64,000 nt of DNA from Chelativorans sp. ZYF759 (GCF_012911015.1 NZ_WVVV01000002.1:306680-370679), one strand, 5' to 3'; shown: positions 29,135 through 38,950, numbered from the stretch's first letter. Numbers and translations: made by a program. The notes: generated by a model not told the origin, from the sequence alone.

Positions 29135-29844
29135 TCACCAGAAAGCATCGCGTCGCTATCCTCATTTCGGGACGGGGGTCCAACATGGCCGCCCTCATCG
29201 AGGCCGCTGCCGACGAAAACTTTCCCGCCGAGATCGTGGGCGTCATCGCCGACCGCACCGATGCGCGCGGTCTCGAGCGTGCCCGTGCGCTCGGCATCCC
29301 CGTCCAGGCGATCACCAGGGAAGACCATTCCGACAGGCAGGCGCTCGATTCGGCCGTCGATGCGGCGCTCGGCAACATGGGTGCGGACTATGTCTGCCTC
29401 GCCGGCTATATGCGTATCCTGTCGCCGGCCTTCGTCGAAAAATGGGCCGGACGCCTGCTGAACATCCACCCCTCCCTGCTGCCGCTCTTCAAGGGTCTCG
29501 ACAGCCACCGCCGCTGTCTTGATGCCGGCATGCGGATCCATGGCTGCTCGGTGCATTTCGTCACCGCCGAAATGGATGCCGGGCCCATCATCGCCCAGGC
29601 TGCCGTGCCGGTCCTGCCTGCCGACAATGAGGACGTGCTGTCCGCGCGCGTCCTGCGCGCCGAACACGCGCTCTACCCCCTTGCCCTGCGGCTGGTACTG
29701 GAGGGCAAGGTGCGCATGGAAGAGGGCCGCGCCGTCCATGAATACCTGACCGAGGACGAAGGCGAGGCCAGCCTCTTCGCCCCGGCTCGCAACGCCATCT
29801 CCGGCCCCGCCGACATCGAGAGCCTGGCCCGCTTCACGCCTTAG
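29131..29844 (+). CDS. purN: Phosphoribosylglycinamide formyltransferase
   Basis: A 237-residue GAR transformylase that uses 10-formyl-tetrahydrofolate, the third step of purine synthesis. The phosphate loop GRGSN is at 14-18; catalytic N111 and H113 are in [10 protein letters not shown], and D149 is in AEMDAGPI. The ATG overlaps the purM stop (ATGA), so the two are translated as a coupled pair. The C-terminus is about 20 residues longer than in E. coli PurN. Confidence 0.96.
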   Translation: MITRKHRVAILISGRGSNMAALIEAAADENFPAEIVGVIADRTDARGLERARALGIPVQAITREDHSDRQALDSAVDAALGNMGADYVCLAGYMRILSPAFVEKWAGRLLNIHPSLLPLFKGLDSHRRCLDAGMRIHGCSVHFVTAEMDAGPIIAQAAVPVLPADNEDVLSARVLRAEHALYPLALRLVLEGKVRMEEGRAVHEYLTEDEGEASLFAPARNAISGPADIESLARFTP

Positions 29845-29854
29845 CCTCGTCGCC

Positions 29855-30586
29855 TTACCAGGGCGCTTCGCCATCAGGCTCGATGAACCGCCCGGTCACC
29901 GCGTCATCGCCGAGAAGTGCGTATCGGACCGGCAGCCTGGCGCCCTCTTCCGGCGTCATGAAGCCGTTGTTCCCGGTCAGGTCCGTCCTGACATAGCCGG
30001 GCGCCACCGAGTTCACGACGATGGGCGTGGCCTTCAGTTCCGCCGCCAGTTGCACCGTCAGCATGTTGAGCGCCGCCTTGGAGGCGTTGTAGCCGATCAG
30101 CCGGGCTTCGTAATAGGGCGAGGACGGATCGCCATTGATCGCCAGCGATCCGAGCGTGGTCGCCAGATTGACGATGCGCCCCGCCCGCGACCTGCGAAGC
30201 AGGGGCAGCATCGCCTGCGTCACGGCGAGCGTGCCAATGAAGTTTGTCTCCATGAGCCGGCGCGCCGCCGCGGCCTGTGCCATGGAAGGCGGGCCATCGG
30301 CCGCGTCGACGATACCGGCATTGTTCACCAGTATGTCCAGGCGCCCATGCTCGGCCGCGATGCGCTCGGCCGCACGGGCGATCGTGGATTCGTCGTTGAG
30401 ATCGATCTCGATCGCCGCGACATTCAACCCGCTCGCCGACAGCTCATCGATCGCCGCCCGCCCGCGCTCGGCGTCGCGGGAGCCGAGCAGCACGGTGACA
30501 TCGGCTTCTGCGAGCTGACGGGCGATCTCCAGCCCGATGCCCTTGTTGGCGCCGGTGACGAGGGCAATGCGTTGTGTGCCAGTCAT
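29855..30586 (-). CDS. SDR family oxidoreductase
   Basis: A 243-residue classical short-chain dehydrogenase: TGANKGIG cofactor loop at 11-18, NNAG, and the YNASK active site with the preceding catalytic serine/threonine region (NLATTLGS). Cofactor is probably NADP(H), given the basic residue after strand 2 (GSRDAERG). Substrate unknown. The start MTGTQRIALV is just inside a longer frame. It is divergent from a TetR regulator 73 bases away, which probably controls it. Confidence 0.88.
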   Translation of the reverse strand: MTGTQRIALVTGANKGIGLEIARQLAEADVTVLLGSRDAERGRAAIDELSASGLNVAAIEIDLNDESTIARAAERIAAEHGRLDILVNNAGIVDAADGPPSMAQAAAARRLMETNFIGTLAVTQAMLPLLRRSRAGRIVNLATTLGSLAINGDPSSPYYEARLIGYNASKAALNMLTVQLAAELKATPIVVNSVAPGYVRTDLTGNNGFMTPEEGARLPVRYALLGDDAVTGRFIEPDGEAPW

Positions 30587-30629
30587 GGAATGTCCTTTCA
30601 GAACTTGGCCTGTGATCGCCGCCAATATA

Positions 30630-30643
30630 TGAAGGATCATTCA
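30630..30643. promoter_or_regulatory. Candidate TetR operator between SDR and tetR
   Basis: TGAAGGATCATTCA, a 14-bp sequence that matches its own reverse complement at 12 positions, lies in the 73-base region between the divergent SDR and TetR genes, 16 bases before the TetR start. TetR proteins usually bind such palindromes to repress both genes. Assigned by position and symmetry only. Confidence 0.4.
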
Positions 30644-30659
30644 GATTGAGGATTCGCGT

Positions 30660-31289
30660 ATGCATGCGACCCCGCCGCGCCATCTGAGCCCGCGGAAAAG
30701 GCCGGTTCAGGCCCGGGCGACCGTTACGGTGGACGCCATTTTCGAGGCGACCATTCAGGTTTTGCTGGCCGAGGGAGTGTACCGCCTGACCACGACCCGC
30801 GTCGCCGAGCGCGCCGGTGTATCCGTGGGCACGATGTACCAGTACTTCCCGCACAAGCAGGCGCTGCTTTATGCGTTGAACGAACGCTACCTGGACATCG
30901 TCGCTGATCGGGTCGAGACGGCCTGCCGCCGGCATCACGGCGCCACGACGGCGGAAATGGTCGAGGCGCTGGTCATGGCCTATTGGGATGCCAAGACCGA
31001 GCGCAGCGACGTCACCCGCGCACTCTACCGCTCCGTGGTCGAGCTCGACAACGCGGCACTGATAGAAGCTTTCGCCGGGCGGATGGACGCCGCAACGACC
31101 GCCATGCTCGCGAGCGCCCCCGACGCGCGTTACGCCGACATCGTCCTGGTCAATGCGACGTTGCTGTCGGTGATCTTCGGCACGGTCAGAAACGTTTTCG
31201 AGCGCAACCTGCCCGAGCCGATGCAGGCCGACATCCGCAGCCAACTCTCCACGATGTGCCTGTCATATCTCGAGGCATCCAAAGGCTGA
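30660..31289 (+). CDS. TetR/AcrR family regulator
   Basis: A 209-residue repressor-type protein. The N-terminal helix-turn-helix (about residues 24-68) reads AIFEATIQVLLAEGVYRLTT, then RVAERAGVSVGTMYQYFPHK, a standard TetR motif. The C-terminal ligand domain is helical and not similar to a known ligand class by eye. It is transcribed away from the SDR gene and likely regulates it and itself. Confidence 0.88.
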   Translation: MHATPPRHLSPRKRPVQARATVTVDAIFEATIQVLLAEGVYRLTTTRVAERAGVSVGTMYQYFPHKQALLYALNERYLDIVADRVETACRRHHGATTAEMVEALVMAYWDAKTERSDVTRALYRSVVELDNAALIEAFAGRMDAATTAMLASAPDARYADIVLVNATLLSVIFGTVRNVFERNLPEPMQADIRSQLSTMCLSYLEASKG

Positions 31290-31324
31290 TCGCCGTTCGC
31301 CGTTCGGTGGGAAGGCCACCCCGA

Positions 31325-33430
31325 TCAGGCTCGGGCCGGGCGCACCCAAACCTTCGTGTCGTGGAACGCCGCCCCGCCGCAGGGCGCGGCGGCATCCGCG
31401 CCCGTCAGCACGTTGATCCCCTCGCCCCGCTCATGCGCGGAATTCGGCCAGATTCCTTCGGCGATCACCACGCCCGTCCTGACATCGTCCGACAGGCGCG
31501 CATGCAGCACCACCTCGCCGCGATGGTTGCCGATCTCGACCCGCTGTTCGTCGGCGAGACCCAGGGCTGCGGCATCTTGCGGGTGGATCAGCAATTCCGG
31601 CCGCTTTTCGCGCTTCACCGATCCGGGCGTCTCCGTGAAGCTGGAATTCAGGAACGATCGCGCCGGCGACGTCGCCAGCCGGAAGGGATGTTCGGCGTCC
31701 GCCGTCTCGATCAGGTCGACATGATCGGGAAAGTCCGGCAGGCGCTCATGCGGTCCTTGGAAACCGACCGAGGGCGGCGGCAGGTTGGGCACCGCGGTTC
31801 CCGTCCATTGCGGCCGGAAGCGGAATTTTCCGTCGCGGTGGCCGAAACCGTTGAGGTAATGCGCGGTCTCGAAATCCGGCTGCATGTCGACGAAGCGGTC
31901 CTCCTTGAGCCGCTGAAAGGCGCCGCCCTCCCCCAGCATGCGGTCGATATGTTGCTCCTCGCTCATGCCGAAGCCGGGCATCTCCGCCACGCCCAGCCGC
32001 TTGGCAAGCTCCTCGATCACGAAGAGATTCGTACGCGGGCCGTCTGGCGGCTCCACGAGCTTCGGCCCGGGGATCATGTATTGGTTGCCGCCGCCCTTGT
32101 AGATGTCGTCATGCTCGAGGAACATGGTCGCGGGCAGCACAACATCGGCGAGCTTCGCCGTATCCGTCATGAACTGCTCGTGCACGCAGGCGAACAAATC
32201 CTCGCGCAGGAAGCCCTGCTTCACCAGCCTTTGCTCGGGGCAGACATTGACCGGGTTGGTGTTCTGGATCAGCAGCGCGGTGACCGGCGGCCCGCCGCGA
32301 AGCGCCTCCGCGTCGCCCGTCAGCACCCGCCCGATCTGCGACTGGTCGAGGAAGCGCACGGAAGGATCGCGATAGGCCGTGCCTTCAAGCACGCTCTTGT
32401 CCAGCCTGTAGATGTCGCCATTGTTGTGGAACGCGCCGCCCCCTTCATGCTGCCAGCATCCCGTCACCGCCGCGATGGAGGTCGCCGCATGCATGTTGAC
32501 GGCACCGTTGCGCTGGCGCGCAAAGCCGTAACCGAGGCGGAAGAAGGTGCGTTTTGTCGTGCCGACAAGCCGTGCGAAAGCCTCGATCTCGGCCACCGAA
32601 AGACCGGTGATCGCGGCTGCCCATTCGGGCGTCCGGGTCGCGAGATGCGCCTCCAGCCCCTTCGGGTCGTCGGTGTATTTCTCCAGGTAGTCCCAGTCGG
32701 CCATCCCCTCGCGGAACAGCACGTGCATCACGGCGCAGGCCAGCGCACCATCGGTACCCGGTCGGAGGACCAGACCGACATCGGCCTGTTTCATCGTGGC
32801 ATTGTCGTAGATGTCGATGACCACGATCTTGGCGCCGCGTTCCTTGCGGGCCTTGACCGCATGGGTCATCACATTGACCTGGGTGGCCACCGCATTGGTG
32901 CCCCAGATCACCACGCAGTCGGATTTCGCCATTTCGCGCGGATCGGGACCGGCCAGCCGCCCCGTGCCCATCACGTAGCCCGTCCAGGCCAGATTGGTGC
33001 AGATCGTTCCGAAGAAGCCGGAATATTTCTTGGCGTGGCGCAACCGCTCGATCGAATCGCGCTGCACGAGGCCCATCGTGCCGGCGTAGAAATAGGGCCA
33101 GACCGCCTCCGCCCCGTGTTTCTCCTCGGCGCGTGTCAGCCTTTCGGCCACGAGGTCGAGCGCGGCTTCCCAGCTTGCTTCCTTCCAGACCCCCTCGCCC
33201 TTGCCGCCGGCCCGCACCATCGGGGTCAGAAGCCGCTCGGGATGGTGGATGCGCTCGGCATAACGCGCCACCTTGGCGCAGATCACACCCGCCGTGTAGC
33301 TATTGTCCTTCGCCCCGCTCAGCCGGCCGATCCGCCCGCCGGGCAGGATCTCGACATTGAGCGCGCAGGTCGAGGGACAGTCGTGGGGACAGGCGGAATG
33401 GCCGATTCTGATGTTTGCGGGAGCGTTCAT
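31325..33430 (-). CDS. Molybdopterin oxidoreductase with a [4Fe-4S] cluster
   Basis: A 701-residue enzyme of the DMSO reductase superfamily. Four N-terminal cysteines (C14, C18, C22, C51; spacing 3, 3, 28) bind a [4Fe-4S] cluster, followed by the molybdopterin-binding core (IWGTNAVATQVN, QNTNPVNVCPE, LADVVLPATMFLEHDD) and a C-terminal molydopterin dinucleotide-binding domain (LLIHPQDAAALGLADEQRVEIGN). No signal or Tat motif is seen, so it is cytoplasmic. No electron-transfer subunit is adjacent; the substrate is unknown. The start MNAPANIRIGHSACP is chosen from the family. Confidence 0.9.
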   Translation of the reverse strand: MNAPANIRIGHSACPHDCPSTCALNVEILPGGRIGRLSGAKDNSYTAGVICAKVARYAERIHHPERLLTPMVRAGGKGEGVWKEASWEAALDLVAERLTRAEEKHGAEAVWPYFYAGTMGLVQRDSIERLRHAKKYSGFFGTICTNLAWTGYVMGTGRLAGPDPREMAKSDCVVIWGTNAVATQVNVMTHAVKARKERGAKIVVIDIYDNATMKQADVGLVLRPGTDGALACAVMHVLFREGMADWDYLEKYTDDPKGLEAHLATRTPEWAAAITGLSVAEIEAFARLVGTTKRTFFRLGYGFARQRNGAVNMHAATSIAAVTGCWQHEGGGAFHNNGDIYRLDKSVLEGTAYRDPSVRFLDQSQIGRVLTGDAEALRGGPPVTALLIQNTNPVNVCPEQRLVKQGFLREDLFACVHEQFMTDTAKLADVVLPATMFLEHDDIYKGGGNQYMIPGPKLVEPPDGPRTNLFVIEELAKRLGVAEMPGFGMSEEQHIDRMLGEGGAFQRLKEDRFVDMQPDFETAHYLNGFGHRDGKFRFRPQWTGTAVPNLPPPSVGFQGPHERLPDFPDHVDLIETADAEHPFRLATSPARSFLNSSFTETPGSVKREKRPELLIHPQDAAALGLADEQRVEIGNHRGEVVLHARLSDDVRTGVVIAEGIWPNSAHERGEGINVLTGADAAAPCGGAAFHDTKVWVRPARA

Positions 33431-33535
33431 GGTCGAACTCACTAGCGCAATTTCGTCTCCCGGAGTAGGCACCAGCATGCCTGTTGGATTGATGCAGCCA
33501 CCGGGCGGCGCCCCCCTGCGCGGAGCCGACCGCCC

Positions 33536-34384
33536 ATGAACTACCGCCACGCCTTCCACGCCGGCAATTTCGCCGACGTGCTGAAGCACGCCGTGCTGGC
33601 GCGCCTGATCGACTACTTGAAACGCAAGGAAGCGGCCTTCCGCGTCATCGACACCCATGCCGGTGTCGGCCTCTATGACCTCTCCTCCACGGAAGCCGGC
33701 CGCACCGGCGAGTGGGAGACCGGCATCGCTCGCCTCCTGGACGCGCCCGCGACAGGCCGCGCGGGCGAATTGCTGGCACCCTATCTGGACGTGGTCCGTG
33801 GGCTCAATCCGGACCGCCTCACGCTCTATCCCGGCTCCCCGCTCGTCACCCGCAGGCTCCTGCGTGTCCAGGACCGCCTGACCGCGATCGAATTGCACCC
33901 CGCCGATGCCGCCCTGCTCAAGGCGAATTTCGCCGGCGACTTTCAGACCAGGATCATCGAACTGGACGGCTGGCTCGCGCTAGGGGCGCATCTGCCGCCA
34001 AAGGAGCGGCGTGGCCTGGTGCTGATCGACCCGCCCTTCGAAAAGCCCGACGAATTCGATACCATCGTGAAAGGCGTTGCGAAGGCCCACCGCCGCTGGC
34101 CGGGGGGCACCTATGCGATCTGGTATCCGATCAAGAAGGTCGACGAGGTCGAGCGATTTCGAAAGGGCCTTGCCGCCCTCGCGATCCCGGGCATCCTCGA
34201 CATCAGGCTCACCATCCGTGCGCCTGGCCCTGAGCCCCGCCTCCACGGCTGCGGCATGGCCATCCTCAACCCGCCTTACGTTCTCGAAGCCGAAATGGCC
34301 GACATCCTGCCCCATCTGGCGAACACGCTGGCGCTCGACGATGGCGCGGGAGCCGGAACGGTGTGGCTGACGGCGGCGAGCTAG
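33536..34384 (+). CDS. rlmJ: 23S rRNA (adenine-N6)-methyltransferase RlmJ
   Basis: A 282-residue SAM-dependent enzyme that methylates A2030 (E. coli numbering) of 23S rRNA. The family opening NYRHAFHAGNFADVLKHAVL is intact, DTHAGVGLYDL is the SAM-binding region, and the catalytic DPPF is at 165-168. Length matches E. coli RlmJ. It ends at a strong hairpin shared with the convergent serine hydrolase gene. Confidence 0.93.
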   Translation: MNYRHAFHAGNFADVLKHAVLARLIDYLKRKEAAFRVIDTHAGVGLYDLSSTEAGRTGEWETGIARLLDAPATGRAGELLAPYLDVVRGLNPDRLTLYPGSPLVTRRLLRVQDRLTAIELHPADAALLKANFAGDFQTRIIELDGWLALGAHLPPKERRGLVLIDPPFEKPDEFDTIVKGVAKAHRRWPGGTYAIWYPIKKVDEVERFRKGLAALAIPGILDIRLTIRAPGPEPRLHGCGMAILNPPYVLEAEMADILPHLANTLALDDGAGAGTVWLTAAS

Positions 34385-34396
34385 CCGCTGGTCGCC

Positions 34397-34428
34397 GACC
34401 CGGCCTGCGTTGTGCCGCAGGCCGGGTC
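34397..34428. terminator. Bidirectional terminator-like hairpin
   Basis: A 13-bp perfect stem, GACCCGGCCTGCG/CGCAGGCCGGGTC, with a six-base loop lies between the convergent stops of rlmJ (34384) and the serine hydrolase (34438). There is no T-run on either side; the position suggests a shared transcription end. Confidence 0.6.
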
Positions 34429-34437
34429 GATGTCAGC

Positions 34438-35673
34438 TTATGAACCGCCGAGACGCTCGGTGATCTGCGAAAACAGCTGTGCGTTTTCCGCATCGCGACC
34501 GACCGGTTGGGCCGTATGGCTCACCTTCACGATGACCAGATCATTGCTTGGATCGATGTGGATGTACTGATGATGTAGGCCCCTGGCCGCATAGGCATCG
34601 GAGTTGGCATCGGTCCACCACTGATATTGATAGCCCAGGGGGGCGTCAGGCGCGGTCGGCTCATAGCCCTCGTCGGCAATTGTCGCCTCACGCACCCACT
34701 CGGCCGGGATCACCTGCTTGCCGTTTGCCATGCCCCCGTTCAGGAACATGAGACCGAAACGGGCATGGTCGCGCGCCGTGGCGTTGAAGCCGGCTCCGTA
34801 GAATTCGCGCCCCACGGAATCGGGCCCGTCCATGATCCAGTAGGCGTCGTTTTCCATGCCGGCTGGTTGCCACAGCTTTTCCGACATGTATTCAGACCCG
34901 GTCATGCCCACGGCCTTTTCAAGAATGCAGCCGAGCACGCTCGTATCCAGAGTCGCATAATTGAACGAGGCATCGGGCGCGTTGTCGCCGGGCTTGGAGT
35001 CGTTTGCCGCATAGTCGCACCAGCGATAGCGGTAGGCCACCAGCGAATTGTCATGCACCGTGGTCAGCTGCGTTTCGCTGCCGAATTCGTAGACCTCGAG
35101 CCATTCGACACCCGAACGCATGCGCAGGAGATCGCGGATGGTCGGCCCGTCATAGCCGGTTCCTTCCATTTCCGGCAGGTAGTCGGTCACCTTGTCGTCG
35201 AGGCTCTGAATAGCGCCATCTGCCAATGCGAGCCCGATCAGCGTGGAGACGTAGGACTTGGCAACCGAGAAGGTCAGGAACCGCGTGTTCTCGTCGCTGC
35301 CATTTCGATAGGTCTCATGGACGATCTTGCCGTCCTTGATGACAACAAGCGCGTTCGTGGACGTGGCTTCGAGAGCCTCTTGGAGACTGAGCGTCCGGTC
35401 GCCGATCGTATAGTCGCCATCCAGAGATACCGGTTCGGAGGGCAGCTCCCACACCTCGCTGCCCGCTTCGACGGTGCGGCTCGCGAACAACTGATCCATG
35501 TGCTGGAACGTCAGATAGTTGAGGTTGGCATCGAACATATGCGCCCGTGCCGTGATCATGGTTGGCGTGAGCCAGCGTGAATCGTCCTCTGCGACAGCAT
35601 GAGAGAACGGGATGCAGCCCGCGATGGCCACAGCCATCGCCATGCGGTGATTTTTCAGTATGGATTTCAACAT
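34438..35673 (-). CDS. Beta-lactamase-fold serine hydrolase, secreted
   Basis: A 411-residue protein with a signal peptide (residues 1-28, GCIPFSHAVA). It has the class C beta-lactamase/6-aminohexanoate hydrolase fold: SVAK (S136, K139) as the SxxK nucleophile motif and Y239 in FNYATLD as the second-element tyrosine, with HHQYIHIDP near the end. It is probably an esterase, amidase or peptidase and not a true beta-lactamase. The start MLKSILKNHR follows GGGAGG. It is divergent from a TetR gene, which probably regulates it. Confidence 0.88.
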   Translation of the reverse strand: MLKSILKNHRMAMAVAIAGCIPFSHAVAEDDSRWLTPTMITARAHMFDANLNYLTFQHMDQLFASRTVEAGSEVWELPSEPVSLDGDYTIGDRTLSLQEALEATSTNALVVIKDGKIVHETYRNGSDENTRFLTFSVAKSYVSTLIGLALADGAIQSLDDKVTDYLPEMEGTGYDGPTIRDLLRMRSGVEWLEVYEFGSETQLTTVHDNSLVAYRYRWCDYAANDSKPGDNAPDASFNYATLDTSVLGCILEKAVGMTGSEYMSEKLWQPAGMENDAYWIMDGPDSVGREFYGAGFNATARDHARFGLMFLNGGMANGKQVIPAEWVREATIADEGYEPTAPDAPLGYQYQWWTDANSDAYAARGLHHQYIHIDPSNDLVIVKVSHTAQPVGRDAENAQLFSQITERLGGS

Positions 35674-35758
35674 TTTTGGAACCTCCCTGGAAAAGACTGT
35701 CCCGGTCGCCGATGACCTCCGCATTGTGGACCGAGCCGATGGCTGCATTGATTGTTAT

Positions 35759-35783
35759 GCAATGTAACCATTGGCAACATTGC
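35759..35783. promoter_or_regulatory. Candidate TetR operator, inverted repeat
   Basis: GCAATGT (35759-35765) and ACATTGC (35777-35783) are perfect inverted repeats separated by 11 bases, in the 237-base region between the serine hydrolase and the divergent TetR gene. The left arm also lies inside GTTATGCAATGTAAC, a weaker palindrome. This is the likely binding site of the adjacent regulator. Confidence 0.4.
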
Positions 35784-35910
35784 CGAGGCGGCCCTGTCCG
35801 TCAAGAGGCTTGGTCAAGCCATGCATTTGTCTGTCGGGCAGAGACATGCGTTGAGACCGGGCCTGTCGTGCGGTAGTCCATATCGGCGGAAATGCAGCAG
35901 GGAGACCGTC

Positions 35911-36576
35911 GTGAGCGCTGGCACGGACACTGGAAAGAAGACCGGCTATCATCACCACGACCTGCGCAACGCGCTGCAGGACGAGGCGCTAAGGTTCATT
36001 TCGGAACGCAATGGACCCGCATTCTCGCTTCGGGAGCTCGCCGAGGCTGTGGGTGTTTCACACACCGCCGTCTATCGGCACTTTGCCAACAAAGCCGCCT
36101 TGCTCGAAGCACTGACCGAGCGTGGATTTGGCGTGCTGCACCGGTATCAGCAGTCCGAGATCGCGAAGGCTGGCTCCGATCCCTTGGAGCGGCTGCACGC
36201 GCTGGACGAGGCCTATATTGCTTTCGCCCGCGAGAACCCGGGGGCATTCTGGCTGATGTTCGGAAATCGCGGAGAGGAAACCGATCGCGCCAAATCACGG
36301 CCCAACATCAACAAGGAAGCTCTCCGGGAACTCATTGATGCGATCGTGCTGTGCCAGCGCGAAGAGATCATCATCCCCGGCGATCCGTTCCGCATCGCGA
36401 GCTATCTGATCATGGCTCCCCACGGACTGGCATGCTATTCAGCCAAAGACCTCGAGATGGTCGGCGTACCGGGCGAAGTCATGACCACGAGGATGCTTGC
36501 GGAGATCGCCTTGATCCCCGTGATGACAAATCCACCATCGCCTGGCGAAATCACGTCCCGTTATTTCTCGGCCTGA
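35911..36576 (+). CDS. TetR family regulator with WHG-type C-terminal domain
   Basis: A 221-residue protein from GTG 35911 with GGAG seven bases upstream; the open frame extends further upstream through the intergenic region but lacks homology-like sequence. The helix-turn-helix reads FSLRELAEAVGVSHTAVYRHFANKAALLEAL. The C-terminal helices resemble the WHG/TetR_C_33 group (AYIAFARENPGAFWLMFGN). It probably represses the divergent serine hydrolase gene. Confidence 0.85.
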   Translation: MSAGTDTGKKTGYHHHDLRNALQDEALRFISERNGPAFSLRELAEAVGVSHTAVYRHFANKAALLEALTERGFGVLHRYQQSEIAKAGSDPLERLHALDEAYIAFARENPGAFWLMFGNRGEETDRAKSRPNINKEALRELIDAIVLCQREEIIIPGDPFRIASYLIMAPHGLACYSAKDLEMVGVPGEVMTTRMLAEIALIPVMTNPPSPGEITSRYFSA

Positions 36577-36809
36577 ACGACAGCTGGGCCGACCGATCTG
36601 GCTGGCTCGCACGATTGACCGCATAGGTGGTACGGCAAGCGCGCCCTGCCCCTGCGGCCACCGACGAGCCGTCTCGCAGCGGGCCGCCCGGCGGCCGGCG
36701 CCCCAAGACGAATTTTGCGCCGGGCAGGAACAAGGCGACCGCTTGAAGCTTTCTTGCTGGCCGGTGCGCAACTGCATCCAGTCACCACCCGACCGGCGCA
36801 AGAGGCTTC

Positions 36810-38435
36810 ATGCACAGCGTATGTGTCATCGGTACGGGTCCAACCGCCCTCTACACGCTCCACGCCCTCCTGGCGGCGCCGCAACCGCTGGCCATCACTT
36901 TCTACGAGAAGTCGGGCTCGGCTGGCACGGGAATGCCCTACCGTGCCGAGATCAACGACCCCGCCCTTCTCGCCAACATAGCCAGCATCGAGCTCCCGCC
37001 CCTGCTCGAAACCCTGCAGGCCTGGCTGGAAAGTCGTTCGCCGAGGGCCCTGGATGCGATGGAAATCGAGCTCGACGAAGTGGACGAGCGCACCTTCCTG
37101 CCGCGCGTGGTGCTTGGCACCTATTTCCGCGATCAGTTCTTCCGCCTGCTCGACCTCGGCCAGCGCCGCGGCTTTGCGATTGAGGCCCGCGTTGGCTGCG
37201 AGGTGCTCGACATCGTGCCGTTGCCTTGCGCCATCCGGGTGACGGGCATCGATTCTGAGGGGAGGCAGTTCAGCCGCGAATTCGATGAAGTCGTTGTCGC
37301 CACGGGCCACACCGTCGCAGCCGACACGGCCACCGACGCGACCTATTTCGACAGCCCCTACCCGACCAGCCGCCTGCACATGTGCCCGCCCGGCCGGATC
37401 GGCATCCTCGGCACCTCGCTCAGCGGCATCGACGCGGCGGTGACGATCGCCGCGCGCCACGGCACCTTCGCCCGCGACGGCTCGGTCTATACGCCGAACG
37501 CCGAGGCCGGCGGCCTGCGGCTGACCATGATGTCGCGCCACGGCTACCTGCCGGAGGCCGATTTCTACTGTCCGCTCCCCTACCAACCGCTCGATATCTT
37601 CACCGACGAGGCGGTGGACGGCGAGGTTGCCGCAGGCGGCGACGGCCTGCTCGACCGCCTCTTTGCGCTCATCGCACGCCAGCTGCGCGCCGAAGCACCC
37701 TCGCACCCGCTGGCCGGGCACGGCATGACGGCCGACAGTTTCGCCGACGTCTATTTCCGCCCGCGCTCTGATGCCGATCCGCTGGCATGGGCCCGCGAAA
37801 ACCTGCGCCAGACGGAGGACAACCGCGCCCGCCGTCACACGGTAGCCTGGCGCTACGCGATCCTGCGCATGCACGAGCCCTTCGAACGCGCCGTCGCTGC
37901 CCTGGACGAGGCCGACCACGCGCGCTTTGCCGGCGGCCTGAAGCGCGTCTTTGTCGACAATTACGCCGCCATTCCGCCGGCTTCCGTTCGCCGCATCCTG
38001 GCGCTGGCGGAGGCCGGGTGCCTGGAGATCGCAAGGCTCGGTGATGATTATGAGCTCGGTGGCGCGTCAGAAGGGCCTCCCTACCGCCTGTCCAGCGCCG
38101 GGGAAGAGCGCGATTTCGACGCGGTGGTGGTGGCGATCGGCGAACCCGCCCGCTCGCATGCGGACTATCCGTTCCCCGGGCTGCGGGAGCATTTCGCACG
38201 TGTGGAACGTTTCGGCCGTCCTTGCACGCTCGACGAGGATTTCCGCATCCCGGCCACGCGCGGCGGATCGGTCTATTTCCTCGCCCTGCCCTATTTGCTG
38301 GAAGGCCGACCCTTCGTGCAGGGCCTCGTCGCCTGCCACGAGCTGGGCTCGCTCGCCGCCGCATCGATCATCCACCGCGCGGGACCCGCTCCGCAATCAG
38401 CCGCGCCGGAATTGGGCATCCAGCCGGCGGCCTGA
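36810..38435 (+). CDS. FAD/NAD(P)-binding oxidoreductase (YdhS-like)
   Basis: A 541-residue flavoprotein of the NAD_binding_9 group. The dinucleotide loop GTGPTA is at 8-13 and the second nucleotide-binding loop GILGTSLSGIDAAV near 200. Aromatic and acidic motifs (YLPEADFYCPLPYQP; HTVAWRYAILRMHEPFERA) fill the middle. Such proteins resemble E. coli YdhS and some monooxygenase-like enzymes; the substrate is unknown. The 233-base region upstream shows no repeat or operator. It stands alone and is convergent with the DksA/TraR gene. Confidence 0.82.
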   Translation: MHSVCVIGTGPTALYTLHALLAAPQPLAITFYEKSGSAGTGMPYRAEINDPALLANIASIELPPLLETLQAWLESRSPRALDAMEIELDEVDERTFLPRVVLGTYFRDQFFRLLDLGQRRGFAIEARVGCEVLDIVPLPCAIRVTGIDSEGRQFSREFDEVVVATGHTVAADTATDATYFDSPYPTSRLHMCPPGRIGILGTSLSGIDAAVTIAARHGTFARDGSVYTPNAEAGGLRLTMMSRHGYLPEADFYCPLPYQPLDIFTDEAVDGEVAAGGDGLLDRLFALIARQLRAEAPSHPLAGHGMTADSFADVYFRPRSDADPLAWARENLRQTEDNRARRHTVAWRYAILRMHEPFERAVAALDEADHARFAGGLKRVFVDNYAAIPPASVRRILALAEAGCLEIARLGDDYELGGASEGPPYRLSSAGEERDFDAVVVAIGEPARSHADYPFPGLREHFARVERFGRPCTLDEDFRIPATRGGSVYFLALPYLLEGRPFVQGLVACHELGSLAAASIIHRAGPAPQSAAPELGIQPAA

Positions 38436-38487
38436 GCGGCGGCCCCTGCGTTTTGGCGGGTTGATCAGCCCCGCGCCGCCCCGGCTG

Positions 38488-38829
38488 TCAGGCGCAGCGC
38501 ACGCATTTGAGCGCGGCAGGATCAATCTCCAGACGCTTTTCGCCGATGAACTCGTCGCAATCCACGCAGTAGCCGTAGTCGCCGTCATTCATCCGCCGCA
38601 AGGCCTGGTCGAGGGCCACGATACGCGAACGACGCCGCTGTTCCACCGCATTGGCCATGGCCTGCATCTGAAGCGCATCCATGCGCGACAGGCGACCCAC
38701 CGATTGCTGATCGAGCTCGACCGGCTGGCGGTGTTCGCGCGTGGCGTCCGACTGCTGCCTCAGTTCCGCCAGTTCCTGCTCGATCAGCGGCCGCAAGTGG
38801 GCTTCGACTGCCTTCTGGTCAGGTTCCAT
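38488..38829 (-). CDS. DksA/TraR C4-type zinc finger protein
   Basis: A 113-residue protein with an N-terminal coiled coil (residues 10-80, ending RRMNDGDYGYC) and a C4 zinc finger formed by C88, C91, C109 and C112. DksA/TraR proteins insert the coiled coil into the RNA polymerase secondary channel and alter promoter activity, often with ppGpp. This is the short TraR-like form; the acidic tip residues of DksA are not obvious. The regulated genes are not known. Confidence 0.85.
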   Translation of the reverse strand: MEPDQKAVEAHLRPLIEQELAELRQQSDATREHRQPVELDQQSVGRLSRMDALQMQAMANAVEQRRRSRIVALDQALRRMNDGDYGYCVDCDEFIGEKRLEIDPAALKCVRCA

Positions 38830-38950
38830 GACACTTTTATGCGCTTCGCGTGCCAGAGCGGCAAGATGGGCACCTTGCAGGTGCCCAATTTCCCGGCCGA
38901 ACCGATCATCCTGGCGCGGATGCGCGAGGAGATACGCAGCATTACCCCTT

